This document shows, piece after piece, positions 47,981 through 60,385 of a stretch of 64,000 nucleotides of DNA; within the stretch, counting starts at the first letter, position 1; each line of letters starts with the position of its first letter. Both the position numbers and the translations under genes were made by a program. The stretch is from Pholiota molesta (Eukaryota > Basidiomycota > Agaricomycetes > Agaricales > Strophariaceae), in contig JACGCK010000038.1 in NCBI GenBank assembly GCA_014925825.1, forward strand, positions 1 through 64,000, read 5' to 3'. The notes under the pieces are model-generated. The model saw only the letters and a program-made list of their open reading frames with translations. It was not told the DNA's origin and made no database searches.

Positions 47981-50100
47981 TAAAAGTACAGACAGAAACT
48001 GGAAGAGAACAGAACACTGAACAGAATCAAGCGCACCTACGTTGTGCAGAGTTCAAGGGCATCGCCCCCAACTTCAATCACAACCAAACAATAGGACTCA
48101 GCCCGTTGAACCATATCATGCATCAATCCCTGTTCTCAGGAGGGGCAAAGCTTACTCTCATCGAGGTAGAGCTATCTTCGGAGCTGACACTGCCGATCGC
48201 TTTTACCTAGTGGGTCGCCTTCCACCTGGACTCACATCCCGCTACGGCCTACGGAGCGTGTCCGCCCATCGCAGCCTAGGACGACTATCGGCCCGACGCA
48301 GCGCCATCTCTGCGGCGCCGTGCAACTGCACCATCCCTGTCTTACTAGTAGGTATGTCTGCTCTGTACGATGCGCGCCGGACCTCACCCACACTCTCTGG
48401 ACAGCAACGACGATGGCTGCCGACACACTGCGAGTTCGACATGCACACAGAAACTCACCAACCGCACGATCACAGCGGCGACGACTATCTACAGCGCACT
48501 CTCCGGACAGCAACGGCGACCGTCCTTCGCACCACAGGGCGCCGATGACCTCTGGGGCATCGCCCACCTCGTGACCTGCGCGTTCGACCACTCACCAACG
48601 AGCACAGCGCCAACACCAACACCCTGCTCAACTCTGCACCGTCAGTCCTCGTCCAGGACAGCACAGCGTAGGGACAGACACTATCGGCGCTTCCGCGCTT
48701 CCGTTTACATGCAGTATACACCTTGGGCAGCACACGATGTCCGCGGATAAGCCTCCTCGACGCGATCGGATCCATACACCGCGCCTCAGCCATCGCAAGG
48801 CCATCCCATGCGCACCCAGCGAGATCAGCGCACGTCGGGCCCGCAGCGCCACGGCCATTGGCAAGTCCCAGTCCATCGGCACCCCAGCATACGCACACAC
48901 CCGTGCATACCGTACCAGCAGCCACTCCACATCACAACGACGAGCAGAACCGGGTGGGCCGGCGAGCGCGAGGTGATCAAGAAGCCATCGGAGCCCACCT
49001 GGCGAGCGCAGCGCACGGATACACTCAGAGCAAGGGAGAGTGGTCCATGGGCACCACGGCCTGCGAAGCCACGCAGCACGGACAGCGCGCAGGTCTTAGG
49101 TGCGTACATCTCATCGGATCTCCCCTCCTCTCAGCGTCGCGCTCACAGCAGCAAGATAGGCAGACCGGCGGCGCGGCGACGACACATGCTGCAACACAGA
49201 ACGGCATGGGCGATATGCGGACGCGGAAACCGGAACAGAGTCGGACGACAGCGACTCGACTCAGGTGTGTAGATCTCATCGGATCTCCCCTCGCGTCGCG
49301 TTCACAGCAGCAAGCTAGGCAAAGCGGCGGCGCGGCGACGACACACGACACTACTGCAACACGGAACGGCAAGCGCGATATGCGGACGCGGACACCGGAA
49401 CAGAGCCAGCAACGGAACGACGACGCCGGGATATGGGATGGACCACGGACGGCGTGGCTTGGACGACAACGGCTCGACTCGCAAGGATTTCGGGGACGAG
49501 AGCAACGGTGTGCAGCATCAGTAAGCGCGGTATTGCCTTCACCATAATATAGACTTTACTCACTAAGCGCCTAGAGGCTATTGGACAAGCCTCACGGCAG
49601 CGTAGAGAGTTCGAAATACGGGTCACCAACGCGGCGCTCGCCGTCGAGGAGGAGACGGACAAGCTACCGGAGCGGAACGACGACGACGACGAGGAACGCT
49701 TTCTGCGAGGGCGGGGGCGTCAGTGCGTGCGGCGCCGATTCGACCTGCAGGAACTCACCTGTGTCAGGTTTGCAGTCGACGTGCGCCGACGTCGTGCGGC
49801 ATGCAGACGCAACGTCCGCGGGATGGCGCCTCGTCCTCGCGCATGGAAGGACGACGATGCGAACGGCTGCTCAGCGGCGAGGAGGCGAAGACGACCCATC
49901 CGTTCCACTTACCAACGAGGTGGACGACAACAGGCGGACGGCGGATGGGATGGATGCGAGGACGCCATCTTTGCTGCCTCGAAGTATAGGTGAGCACGTT
50001 TATTAGAATGCTAATAGCCTTGACCTACCCTGACTTTATCCAGCACCGAGGCTGGCTGTCCCAGTCGCGCAAGGGCACGGCGCGGGCGTATCGCGCATAA
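47981..50100. other. GC-rich gene-poor DNA upstream of LAA1 (copy A)
   Basis: Long overlapping open frames occur on both strands (for instance 48723-49547 plus, about 274 codons), rich in Arg, Ala, Thr, Ser and His. The equivalent frames in copy B are broken by indels, no domain is recognisable, and codon choice looks like a by-product of GC-rich DNA. A roughly 165-bp block is tandemly repeated here (see 49098-49410). I consider it non-coding. Confidence 0.5.
49098..49410 (+). repeat. About 165-bp direct repeat, two units
   Basis: Two adjacent units begin around 49098 and 49263, both starting with a GT[GC][TG]GTA[CG]ATCTCATCGG-type sequence and ending with ACCGGAACAGAG. In copy B (from about 58747) only one unit is present, so the unit number differs between the segmental copies. 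Confidence 0.6.
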
Positions 50101-50512
50101 TCGGCAACGGCGAACGGTCTTGCGGGTGCTATGAGAGGCGGTAAGCAACATCACGGCTGCGGAGCGAGCAACAACCTGCTTACTGCGCGTTCCAGATGGG
50201 CGTCGAAGCTCGAAGGCTATCTGCGGAGGGAAGACGACATTAGTGCGGTGCGTATGCCGTGTTGGAGGAGAGCGCTCCCTTCGTATCGTAGATCCCTTGT
50301 ACGCTGTGACCGCGTGCGCAGCTAGCTTCTGAACGGCTCTGTGGTGTAGCCGACGCAAGGTGCAGCGCATTAGCGCTTTGGGTTATCACTCAAGAACGCC
50401 GACAGCTCACTTGTAGGACAGGCGGACCACATCGCCATCGACGAGTGGATGTGCGGAGAAGGGCAGCGCTGATAAGATTCAGCAGAACCATCGAGCTCGG
50501 CGGGCGGAATGG

Positions 50513-50582
50513 AGCGAGAGAAGAGAGAAGACCAGGAGAGGAGAGGAGAGGAAAGCGAGATGAGAGAATGAGAGAGATAACC
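50513..50582 (+). repeat. Purine-rich (GA) tract
   Basis: About 70 bp composed almost only of G and A on the plus strand (GAGAGAAGAGAGAAGACC, repeated GGAGA units). It is repeated in copy B at about 59945-60015. Confidence 0.6.
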
Positions 50583-50949
50583 GTAGTCTTATATATACCT
50601 TTGGTAGATGTGTACGTACATAGAATGAAAACGTTGGCATTGGAAACATATCGGCTAGCGTCCGCATGCGCTAAGCGAATATCGATCCGCATCTCCTCCT
50701 CCGTTTTCTCGTCCGCGTCCGTTGCTCACCTTTGCTTGTGTCTTGTAAACCATACCAGTTATCAATAAGAAACTCATAGCCAATTTCTATCATGACTTGA
50801 ATATAGAAAAGCGACCTATTCGTTGTGTTTTGTTCAAGTTTGTTATTAAGTGTAGATCATGCAGTTCATGTTTCTACATTCGCAAAATTGCGAGCCTCCT
50901 CTGCGCAGCGGCCAAGGATATTGCTACCCACACACCCACCGATCCCTGA

Positions 50950-52866
50950 CCCGGTAGGCATATTCTTATGTCGTAAAAATAAAGGGAAATGGCACTAGAA
51001 TGCGCGTTCCATGCAATGCTCCGAACCTAAGCATCCAGCAAATGCATCGATTTGCAGGCGGGAAGTTCAAGCGCGCATTGTTCGCTGGCAACGCACCCGA
51101 GGGGACCCTTGATGGGCCTAAAAACGGGCTTTTACGTGGGTTTTTTCTAGGTCCCCGTGCGATGCGCAATCGACTAGAAATGTGAAACGGGGTGGGAGGA
51201 GAGGGCCAAGCTCGGTACGGGTATCCTTGTCTATCCTAGCCTGACCGCTCCAACCTTCTGGTGCATAATAGAGGCTATTGGAGCTATGTATTACCACATG
51301 CTTGAGGCGTCTATATGGATTGAGACGAGAGCAGCGGATGCGCTCTGCAAGCTCTTAGACTGAATCTTGATGTCGCCGTTGTCTCGTCCAGCCGCCGCAT
51401 CGCGCTCGCAGCAATAAAGAGAAATGTTAATATTGTAAATATGTGTATATCATATACAGCCTGAATTAGGATCGATACATTTCTGTGTTTTAACTGGCGA
51501 ATCGGGAGAGGAGGAGCGCGTTGTTATAGGAGTGATTACTACACGTCCGTCTCGTGTTCAAACTGGAATTGAGACCATTAATCAGAGATTAGATACGAAT
51601 AAACATGTCTGCGGCCACCTTTTTATGTGGAATGGAAAAGTGCACAAGTTGGGGAGCATATGTATTGCGTCACATCCACGCCGGCGCCTAAAACGGTGGC
51701 ACACTACGCGCGGCGCTTTACCTCGTTCGCTCGCGTCGACAAGCTACCAACGGCTTCGTAAAAAAGTTCCCATCCACTTACTTACGGCCACCTTTGTATA
51801 TCTTCTCATGCAGAATTCTGAGCCCAGAGGAAACAACATATTTCAAGCCGGAGCAATGACGGACGCGCAGATGCGACTGAATAATGTCATGTCAAGCCGC
51901 TCGCAACGCTTCAACCTCGCATGTACATTTAAACCCAGTAGGACATATTCATAGTCGTAAAACTAAGGGAAATGGCACTAGAGTGCTTATTCCATCAATG
52001 CTCCGAACCTAAGCATCCAGCAAATACATTGATTTGCAGGCGGAAGTTCAAGCGCCCATTTCGCTGGCAATGCACCCGAGAGGACCCTTGATGTCTATAA
52101 CGCGTTTTACGTGGGTTTTCTAGGTCCCGTGCGATGCGCAATCGACTAGAAATGCGAAATGGGGTGGGAGGAGAGGGTTTGCTCGGCACGCATATCCTAG
52201 TCTGCCTTAGCCTGGCCGCTCCAAATTTCTGGTATCCAATAGAGTTACATTGGGCTATGTATCACATACTTTGTAGGCTCCCAGATCGAATTGAGACGGA
52301 TGCGCTCTACAAACTCTGAGATGGAATTGATGGCATCTTGATTTCCGCCGTCTCGTACATCCCACCACATCGCAGTTCCAGCAGTGAAGAAAAATGCTAG
52401 TACGGTATACATGTATGTAATATACAGCCCTGATTCTAAATCGATACTTGCCTGTGTTCCAAATGGCGAATTGGGAGAGCAGGAGAGGGATGAATATCTG
52501 AATGCCCATCTCTGGGGTCAACTGGAGTAAACACCCCTTTTTATGAATAATCATGTACATCTAACAATAAGGACGGTCACCCTTTCATGTGTAATGCAAA
52601 TGTGCGCAATTTTGAGTGTATATGTATTGTGCCGCCGCCATATTCAGCGCCGGCGCCTAAAACAGTGGCACAGTACGCACGGCGCTGGCCTCGTTTTCGC
52701 GCGACGGCAAGTTACCAATAGCTTGTCATTTCCGGCCAATCATTTACCAAGTGTAAGTACACGCCATTTTTTTCTCCGGAACGTGAGATCTATGCAAATT
52801 CACAGTTTCGGACGCCGCTCGCAATGCTTCCATCTTCCTCAATTACGTTCGCCGTACATAGCCTAA
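50950..52866 (+). repeat. About 980-bp tandem repeat, two diverged units (copy A)
   Basis: Unit 1 (about 50950-51932) and unit 2 (about 51933-52866) share long blocks, for example GGGAAATGGCACTAGA, CTCCGAACCTAAGCATCC, TGCGATGCGCAATCGACTAG and GGGGTGGGAGGAGAGGG, in the same order. They differ by many substitutions and indels, so this tandem is older than the segmental duplication. The matching pair in copy B is at about 60386-61390 and 61391-62345. Confidence 0.8.
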
Positions 52867-53571
52867 AATTTGATGGTATTTCCGCTCGCAACGCTTCAAC
52901 CCTCCATAGCTATTGTAACGGATTCCATTCTCAGTAGCAAAAATTGTAGTTTGCCGGGCAAGTAGCAGTGCGAGATACTCGTTTATTAGGATATATTTTA
53001 TTACTAGTAGAATGTTCTGATGATGTTAGAAGAAAGAAGCGGTGTTTTTTTAGATTTACGGTGGTGATTTGGGGATGGAGGCGATGATGTGGATTCTATT
53101 ATGTACTTGGGTTCTTGTTGTGTCCGTGATACCGTGCGCGGTTCTTGAAATTAGACCCGAGTTGTAGCTAATGAAATTCTAGTTACGTTTGGGATTATGT
53201 ATAAGGAAAGATTTTCTATTCTCGGAGATAAATAATATGGAACGAGATGCAGTCTTGCAGATCTATAGAAGTAAGTAATGTTGAATCTGACTCAGAGAAC
53301 TGTAAAAAGAAGAAATATATTGCAATGGATAAAATGTTATTAAAATAATAAAGAAAGAAATCAAAGGCTTAGGCAGGCCAGGAGTACAGAGGGTGAGGGA
53401 GGATTATCCCTGAGCGGTGATTTTGCAGGGGTCGGGACTAGTAACAGCAGTTTGGGACCTGGGTCTAAGGATTATGTATTCGGATTTGCCACCGCGCATT
53501 CCAAAATTTAGTGATTGGTGAAATGGTGATGGAGACGTGGAAGAATTGTTCTGGCTTGGCATTCTGGGAGT

Positions 53572-53785
53572 ATAAAGATGAGTAACTTTCGGACGGGATA
53601 TGTACCATTCTAACCCGTCCTAATGCTCATTTTATTGCTGTTCCACACTTACAGCCCTCTCTATGACAATGGTGTCATCTTATCCTTGTGAGTACTTGAT
53701 TGCATATCTTGTCTTCCATTAACGTGCACTCATTGAGTTATCTCTAGCTTTGATCGTTGTCTCTAATTTAAGCGCCCGTGCATAA
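53572..53785 (+). other. Possible short spliced transcript unit (copy A)
   Basis: A TATAAAGA element (53573) is followed 90 bp later by ATG (53663). Two short exons, 53663-53687 and 53748-53785, join in phase through a GTGAGT...CTCTAG intron and would encode 20 residues (MTMVSSYPSLIVVSNLSARA). Copy B keeps the TATA element, splice sites, start and stop (about 63050-63265). The peptide has no known motif; it may be a non-coding RNA promoter or chance. Confidence 0.25.
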
Positions 53786-53879
53786 GCGGAAGGTTAGCTT
53801 TTGATTTCAGATGTTGGTGTTGCTTCTACGGCTCCATATCTCTATGTAAGACGTCTCTTATCATGCCTGGAGGATGTTC

Positions 53880-54562
53880 TTGCGATGCTAACTCCCCTCT
53901 ATCCCTCAAGTTCGATATTTTGACTTTCCGTCAAATTTCCGTGACGCCGTCATCTTATACCCCTGTTATCACTTTGATTGGACTTCAAATTCGATTTTTG
54001 GCTTTCCCGCAAACACTCGGACTTGATCTGAAGTTATACCCTTTTCTTATGCTTAAATCTGATACTCACTCCACTCTTAGATCAGTTCCCAAGTCTAATT
54101 TGATTTTTCGAGTTCCCGTGGCCCTCAACATAAGTTCCAGTCAACTTTTGTAAGTCATAATACTCTATGTTTATGTTTACACCAGGGACTTACTCAGTCC
54201 CCAATTTTAATTAGATTTTCCGAGTTCCCGTGGCCATCAACATGAGATCTTATCAATCTGTCGCCTTGAGTTTGAATATTGAAGCTTTTGAATGATCAAA
54301 GTGGTATGTGATTGATTTTGCATCAATTTTGAATGTATTATGTCGTTGTGGGCAGATTCTGTTCTAACCAGACTTCTAGATTTCCCGCGAGTGATGTGTT
54401 ATGTCGTTGCGGTACTAATTAGGTGGCTGATATTCTGATTAGAGTTTTGGATTTCCCGCAAGCAATGATATCATCTCAGTTGAGTCTCAATGCACCTGTG
54501 TTGGCTCTATTTGATTTTCGGTGCCTAACCATGAAAATTAGATATTTGGATTTCCCGCGAGA
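53880..54562 (+). repeat. Degenerate array of TTCCCG-containing motifs (copy A)
   Basis: A motif close to ATTAGA-TTTT-GATTTCCCGCGAG recurs with its TTCCCG core at about 54004, 54113, 54225, 54382, 54452 and 54552, with a weaker one near 53923. Spacing is 70-157 bp. Copy B repeats it from about 63400 to 63950. Confidence 0.55.
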
Positions 54563-55017
54563 TCGCTTCCAAATGCTATGTACGTGGTTTCAGAACTCCG
54601 AGTCACTAATTTGGTCTGATATTGACTTTTCACAATACAGATGGTCTCGTAAAGTGTGCGGGTGGAGATATTAGGCCAGTAAGTGTTTGTAATTTGATTT
54701 GGGGACATTTGCTTACCGTGTAATTGTCAGGACTTGATTGCTACGGTTCTCGTGGTATCTTACTTTTGTGGTCAGTGATTCATATTGGAATGATCGAAAA
54801 TTGCCTAGTTTGATGTTTGCCTTGCAGATAGACAGCCGTGAATGCATGATTTCTGCATGCACGTCATTTTCGAGTTTGATGAAGATCGGATTTGCACGTA
54901 TTTTCGCACAAACCCAATTACAAGTCCATTGCGCAATACTCAGTTGCTCGCGCAGACTTGGCCGCACAGTCAATAGGGCCGCAAACAGTAAGTTGTCAAT
55001 ATTCCATTCCATTTTAT

Positions 55018-55217
55018 TGCAACCTATCTAATAGAGTTACAGAGCACTTGTGTACGTAGATAGTGGCGGAGTGCTTTGCATGTGCGCGTCATTTTCGCAC
55101 GAATCCGACCTTGTTCGCGGAAACTCAGTGCAAAGTAAGTGTTCGAATTCATTTCATTGCAAACTGGCTAATTAGTGTTACAGAGCACTTGTGTACGTAG
55201 ATAGTGGGGGAGTGCGG
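55018..55217 (+). repeat. About 140-bp direct repeat near the duplication junction
   Basis: The block ending in GTTACAGAGCACTTGTGTAC and GTAGATAGTGG occurs at 55036-55066 and at 55176-55207, about 140 bp apart, with related sequence between. It lies in the part of the unit not seen in copy B. Confidence 0.65.
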
Positions 55218-55434
55218 ATGGCCTTGCCCTTCGGGGGGGGCTGCACTCTGCGCACACGGCGCCTGAACGCGAAGGGAGTTGGCGCACCTACGCTCATTTT
55301 CAAATATTACCTCCGTTTAGGCATCTTTACCACACAAAATCGCTCGTTTTCCCCAGGATTCGCACCGAAAACCACTCACCTTGGCACCCAATATCACATG
55401 AGAACTCACCAGCGTTTGAGCTCGCAATCGCCAC

Positions 55435-57685
55435 TTCTTCAGGAAACACAGCGCGCACTCTCCCGCACGTGCAGCAGGAACACCCATTCCGCCACACCGC
55501 GCCCCGCCGCCGCGCCCGGCCCCGAGTCCTTGCTCGTCGGTTTCGGGAGCGCATTCCGCCAGAGCACGAGCAGCTGCGGCAGATGCGGCCGCACGAAATT
55601 CGGCCCCAGCGCCATCAACGCCGCAATCAGCGTCCACGCGACCTCCACTTCCACGCCCGCGATCTTGACGTCGTGCTCCCCAGCGCGTTTCAACAACTGT
55701 GTTGCAAGATCGAGTACCTTTGCGCTGACGTCGTACGATACGTAAAGCGGGCGGCGAGGGATGATGGAAACGAGGGCAGAGAGGCCGTAAGCATGACCAA
55801 GAGCACGAGAGGACACTTCGGGACCACTCGAAGGGATCAGGATGGAGGACAAATCGCGTTGCAGTTTATCCATCACTGTAAGAATGGTCTTCGGCAGACG
55901 GAGGGGAGTAGAATAACAGAAGCACCGAAGCGCCCATGACACAGCGACCCGAACTGTATGACTGGGATGCGAAAGAAGGGTAACAAGAGGTTCTTGGAGT
56001 GCATTCTACGACGCGTCAGCATCGATTCACACGACGTATTTTTATCTCACCTGTACGGGCGGGGGAGCGTTGCCGAGCTGTTGTAACAACCCAGCTACCT
56101 CTCGCAGAACAATAACGAGCACCTTTGGGCTAGGTGCACTCTGCCCAGGCATCATGGCGGGCCATCTCTTCAAATACGCGTTTGCGAGCTCTTGGATGGC
56201 TGAAATCTGCGCCTGCTCGCTCAACATCCTGACGCCCACCAGATCACGCAGAAGGATGCCCACGAGTGAGCGCACCAGTAGGACTTCGTATCGCGACGAA
56301 TTGCTGCGCAGAGTGGACACGATATCGGAAAGCAGATGTGTGACGATGAGCGAGAAGTTGTTTTCAACAAAGGCGGCGCCGAGCTTGGTCAGCGCCGCCG
56401 CGTAAAAGTCGAAGATGCCAATCCGCGTCTTGCGCGTGGCATTCGGCTTGTTGAAATGCGTCGATAGGTGCACGAACATCTCATGCGGCGTGAGCATCGG
56501 TTTGGTGGCCTCCGCTGCCGCTGTTGGCGGCGAAATGTCGTCGTCTTGTGCGTCTACGTTCCCGTCTTTCTTCCCCTTTTGCGTGGGCTCTGGTACCGGG
56601 ATAGCACGTTCGATCTGGGTAGCTGCAAGGATATGTCCGACGAGCTGTGCATGAGCATGTCGTGTGGCTTGGTCTGCACTGTCCAGACTTTTCACGCTTT
56701 GGGTGATGATGGAGTCGAGGTCGCTTGGTGTCAACGGGCGTGGCGTCGTTGGTAGAATACATCGCAATGAGGACCTGGGGATATCAGTATTCAGATATGT
56801 ATTATAAGATATGAGCTCACTTGTGTTGCCGCACGCTGCACAGGGAACGCTTTGTCTGTCAGCGCTGATTTCATCTGCTTTAGGATATCCTTGCCCGACG
56901 TGTCAGGAACTGCCGTTTTGCTGTTGTGAGGGAGTTGTAGAGTGCGATAAGAGCATGGTACCGGAGGAGAGACGACTATCACTATATATTAGAAGAGTAA
57001 CAGGATGGGGCGGGTGGACGCACCGAGGAAGACTTGTGTGTCTTGATTGTAACAGCACAGATCTCGGCCATGAACGACATGACCTGGGCGTCATCAGCGA
57101 GTTTACGGGCGTCACATCGGAACCAAACATACCTGAGACCCAAATACGCCCATGAGATCTCCAATGCACGAGAAAGCAGCACTATTTGCGGAGTCTATAT
57201 CATCTTTCCAATCCAAGGCAGCATTACGACGTACATCTTGACCACATCCCGGTCATTCGCCTTGAAATCGCCTACGATTCGAAGAAATGCTTGCAATGTA
57301 TCGAAGAGGGTTCTGGTTTCGCTGCGGGTATACAAGGTGACGAGGCATCTGCCGACGAGATTGCGAATGGCACGTCCGGGTGCTGGATAGGGTTCGGCGG
57401 CAGACACTATCTTGATGAATGTCTTTTCGAGGTCGGGTTGTTGTGGCTTGAGATCCCCCTGACGCAATCATAAGAAATAAGCTGAACATTGAAATATGAA
57501 TCCTGGTGACTTACTATAGGAACGATCTCCAACTTCTTATTTGTCGAAGACAGCCATTGAAAAAGATAAAGCTCTCCGTTTTCTCCTGAAAGTTCAGACT
57601 AGTGACGGTCAGAATTTGTCGGATAGTGAATCCTTCAAGCTTCATACCTCATTGAAATCTTCGATAACTGGAAGATCGTTTGACA
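55435..57685 (-). pseudogene. LAA1: Truncated, frameshifted 5' copy of LAA1
   Basis: It keeps the LAA1 start codon (57685), exon 1 and the following exon/intron pattern down to the exon encoding VMDKLQRDLSSILIPSSGPE, then stops within the LHVRESA segment, so only about the first third of the protein remains. At least two frameshifts relative to the intact gene are visible: a one-base insertion after MYSTNDATP (about 56737, GGG versus GG in the intact gene) and a one-base loss near 56922 before AVPDTSGKDILKQ. Even if transcribed it cannot make the full adaptor-binding protein. The missing 3' two thirds are not seen elsewhere in the window. Confidence 0.9.
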
Positions 57686-60385
57686 TTAAAAATACAGACA
57701 GAAAGTGGAAGAGAACAGGTTCAAGCCAAGAGCTCACCGGAGTTCAAGGGCATCGCCACTAACTTCAATCACAACCAAATAAATCGAATTATCAATCCCT
57801 GTTCTCAAGCTTACTCTCATCGAATTGCCAGAGCTATCTTCGGAGCTGACACTGCCGATCGCTTTACCTAGTGGGTCGCCTTCCACCTGGCCTCACATCC
57901 CGCTACGGCCTACGGAGCATGTCCGCCCATCGCAGCCTAGGACGACCATCGGCCCGACGCAGCGCCATCTCTGCGGCGCCGTGCCAGTGCACCATCGCTG
58001 TCTTAGTAGGTATGTCTGCTCTGTACGATGCGCGCCGGACCTCACCCACACTCTCTGGACAGCAACGACGATGGCTGCCGACACACTGCAAGTTCGACAT
58101 GCACACAGAAACTCACCAACCGCACGATCACAGCGGCGACTATCTACGGGGCACTCTCCGGACAGCAACGGCGACCGTCCTTCGCACCACAGGGCGCCGA
58201 TGAGCTCTGGGGCATCGCCCACCTCGTGACCTGCGCGTTCGACACCTCACCAACGAGCACAGCGCCAACACCAACACCCCGCTCAACTCTGCACCGTCAG
58301 TCGTCGTCCAGGACAGCACAGCGTAGGGACCGACACTATCGGCGCTTCCGTTTACGTGCAGTATACACCTTGGGCAGCACACGATGTCCGCGGATAAGCA
58401 TCCTCGACGCGATCGGATCCATACACCGCGCCTCAGCCATCGCAAGGCCATCCCATACGCACCCAGCGAGATCAGCGCACGTCGGGGCCGCAGCGCCACG
58501 GGCATTGGCAAGTCCCAGTCCATCGGCACCCCAGCATACGCACACACCCGTGCATACCGTACCAGCAGCCACTCCACATCACAACGACGAGCAGAACAGG
58601 GTGCGCCGGCGAGCGCGAGGTGATCAAGAAGCCATCGGAGCCGACCTGGCGAGCGCAGCGCACGGATACATTCAGAGCAAGGGAGAGGGGTCCATGGGCA
58701 CCACGGCCCTGGAAGCCACGCAGCACGGACAGCCCGCAGGTCTTAGGTGCGTACATCTCATCGGATCTCCCCCTCCTCTCGGCGTCGCGTTCACAGCAGC
58801 AAGCTAGGCAATCCCACGACGCGGCGACGAGAAACACGACACTACTGCAACACAGAACGGCAAGGGCGATAAGCGCACAGCGGAGCAGCGTCAGCAACGG
58901 AACGACGACGCCGGGATATGGGATGGACCACGGACGGCGTGGCTTGGACTACAACGGCTCGACTCGCAAGGGTCTGGGGGACGAGCGCAGCATCAGTAAG
59001 CGCGGTATTGCCTTCACCATAATATAGACGTTACTCACTAAGCGCCTAGAGGCTATTGGACAAGCCTCACGGCAGCGTAGAGAGTTCGAAGTACGGGTCA
59101 CCAACGCGGCGCTCGCCGTCGGGGAGGAGACGGACAAGCTACCGGATGCGGAACGACGACGAGGGCGATCTGCGAAGGCGGGGGCGTCAGTGCGTGCGGC
59201 GCCGATTCGACCGTGCAGGAACTCACATGTGTCAGGTTTGCAGTCGACGTGCGGCATACAGACGCAACGTCCGCGGGATGGCGCCCCGTCCTCGCGCATG
59301 GAAGGACGACGACGCGAACGGCTCAGCGGCGAGGAGGCGAAGACGACCCATCCGTTCCACTTACCAACGAGGTGGACGACAACAGGCGGATGGCGGATGG
59401 ATGCGAGGACGGCGTCTTTGCTGCCTCGAAGTATAGGTGAGCACGGTTATTAGAATGCTAATAGCCTTGACCTACCCTGACTTTATCCAGCACCGAGGCT
59501 GGCTGTCCCAGCCGCGCAAGGGCACGGCGCTGGCGTATCGCGCAACAATCGGCGACGGCGAACGGTCTTGCGGGTGCTATGAGAGGCGGTAAGCAACATC
59601 ACGGCTGCGGAGACGAGCAACAACCTGCTTACTGCGCGTTCCAGATGGGCGTCGAAGCTCGAAGGCTATCTGCGGAGGGAAGACGACATTAGTGCGGTGC
59701 GTATGCCGTGTTGAAGGACAGCGCTCCCTTTGTATCGTAGATCCCTTGTACGCTGTGACCGCGTGCGCAGCTAGCTCTGAATGGCTCTGTGGTGTAGCCG
59801 ACGCAAGGTGCAGCGCATTAGCGCTTTGGGTTATCACTCAAGAACGCCGACAGCTCACTTGTAGGACAGGCGGACCACATCGCCATCGACGAGTGGATGT
59901 GCGGAGAAGGGCAGCGCTGATAAGATTCAGCTCGGCGGGCGGAATGGAGCGAGAGAAGAGAGAAGACCAGGAGAGGAGAGGAGAGGAAAGCGGGATGAGA
60001 GAATGAGAGAGATAACCGTAGTCTTATATATACCTTTGGTAGATGTGTACGTACATAGAATGAAAACGTTGGCATTGGAAACATATCGGCTAGCGTCCGC
60101 ATGCGCTAAGCGAATATCGATCCGCATCTCCTCCTCCGTTTTCTCGTCCGCGTCCGTTGCTCACCTTTGCTTGTGTCTTGTAAACCATACCAGTTATCAA
60201 TAAGAATATCATAGCCAATTTCTATTATGAATTGAATACAGAAAAGCGACCTATTTATTGTGTTTTATTCAAGTTTGTCATCGAGTATAGAGCATACAGT
60301 TCATGTTTCTACATTCGCAAAATTGCGAGCCTCCTCTGCGCAGCGGCCAAGGCTAATCGCTACGCACACACCCACCGATCCCTGA
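57686..60385. other. GC-rich gene-poor DNA (copy B)
   Basis: Counterpart of 47981-50950 with indels. Long overlapping open frames are again present (for example 58028-58807 plus) but differ in frame and length from those in copy A, which argues against coding function. Confidence 0.5.

Larger units (their letters stand above)
45724..54609 (+). repeat. Segmental duplication, copy A
   Basis: This segment reappears head-to-tail as copy B (55435-64000) at offsets drifting from 9711 to about 9390 bp because of indels. It spans the 5' third and promoter of LAA1 and about 6.6 kb of gene-poor repeats. By eye the copies agree almost base for base over long stretches, with scattered substitutions and indels. 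The true right end lies between 54609 and 55435, as copy B runs off the window. Confidence 0.9.
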
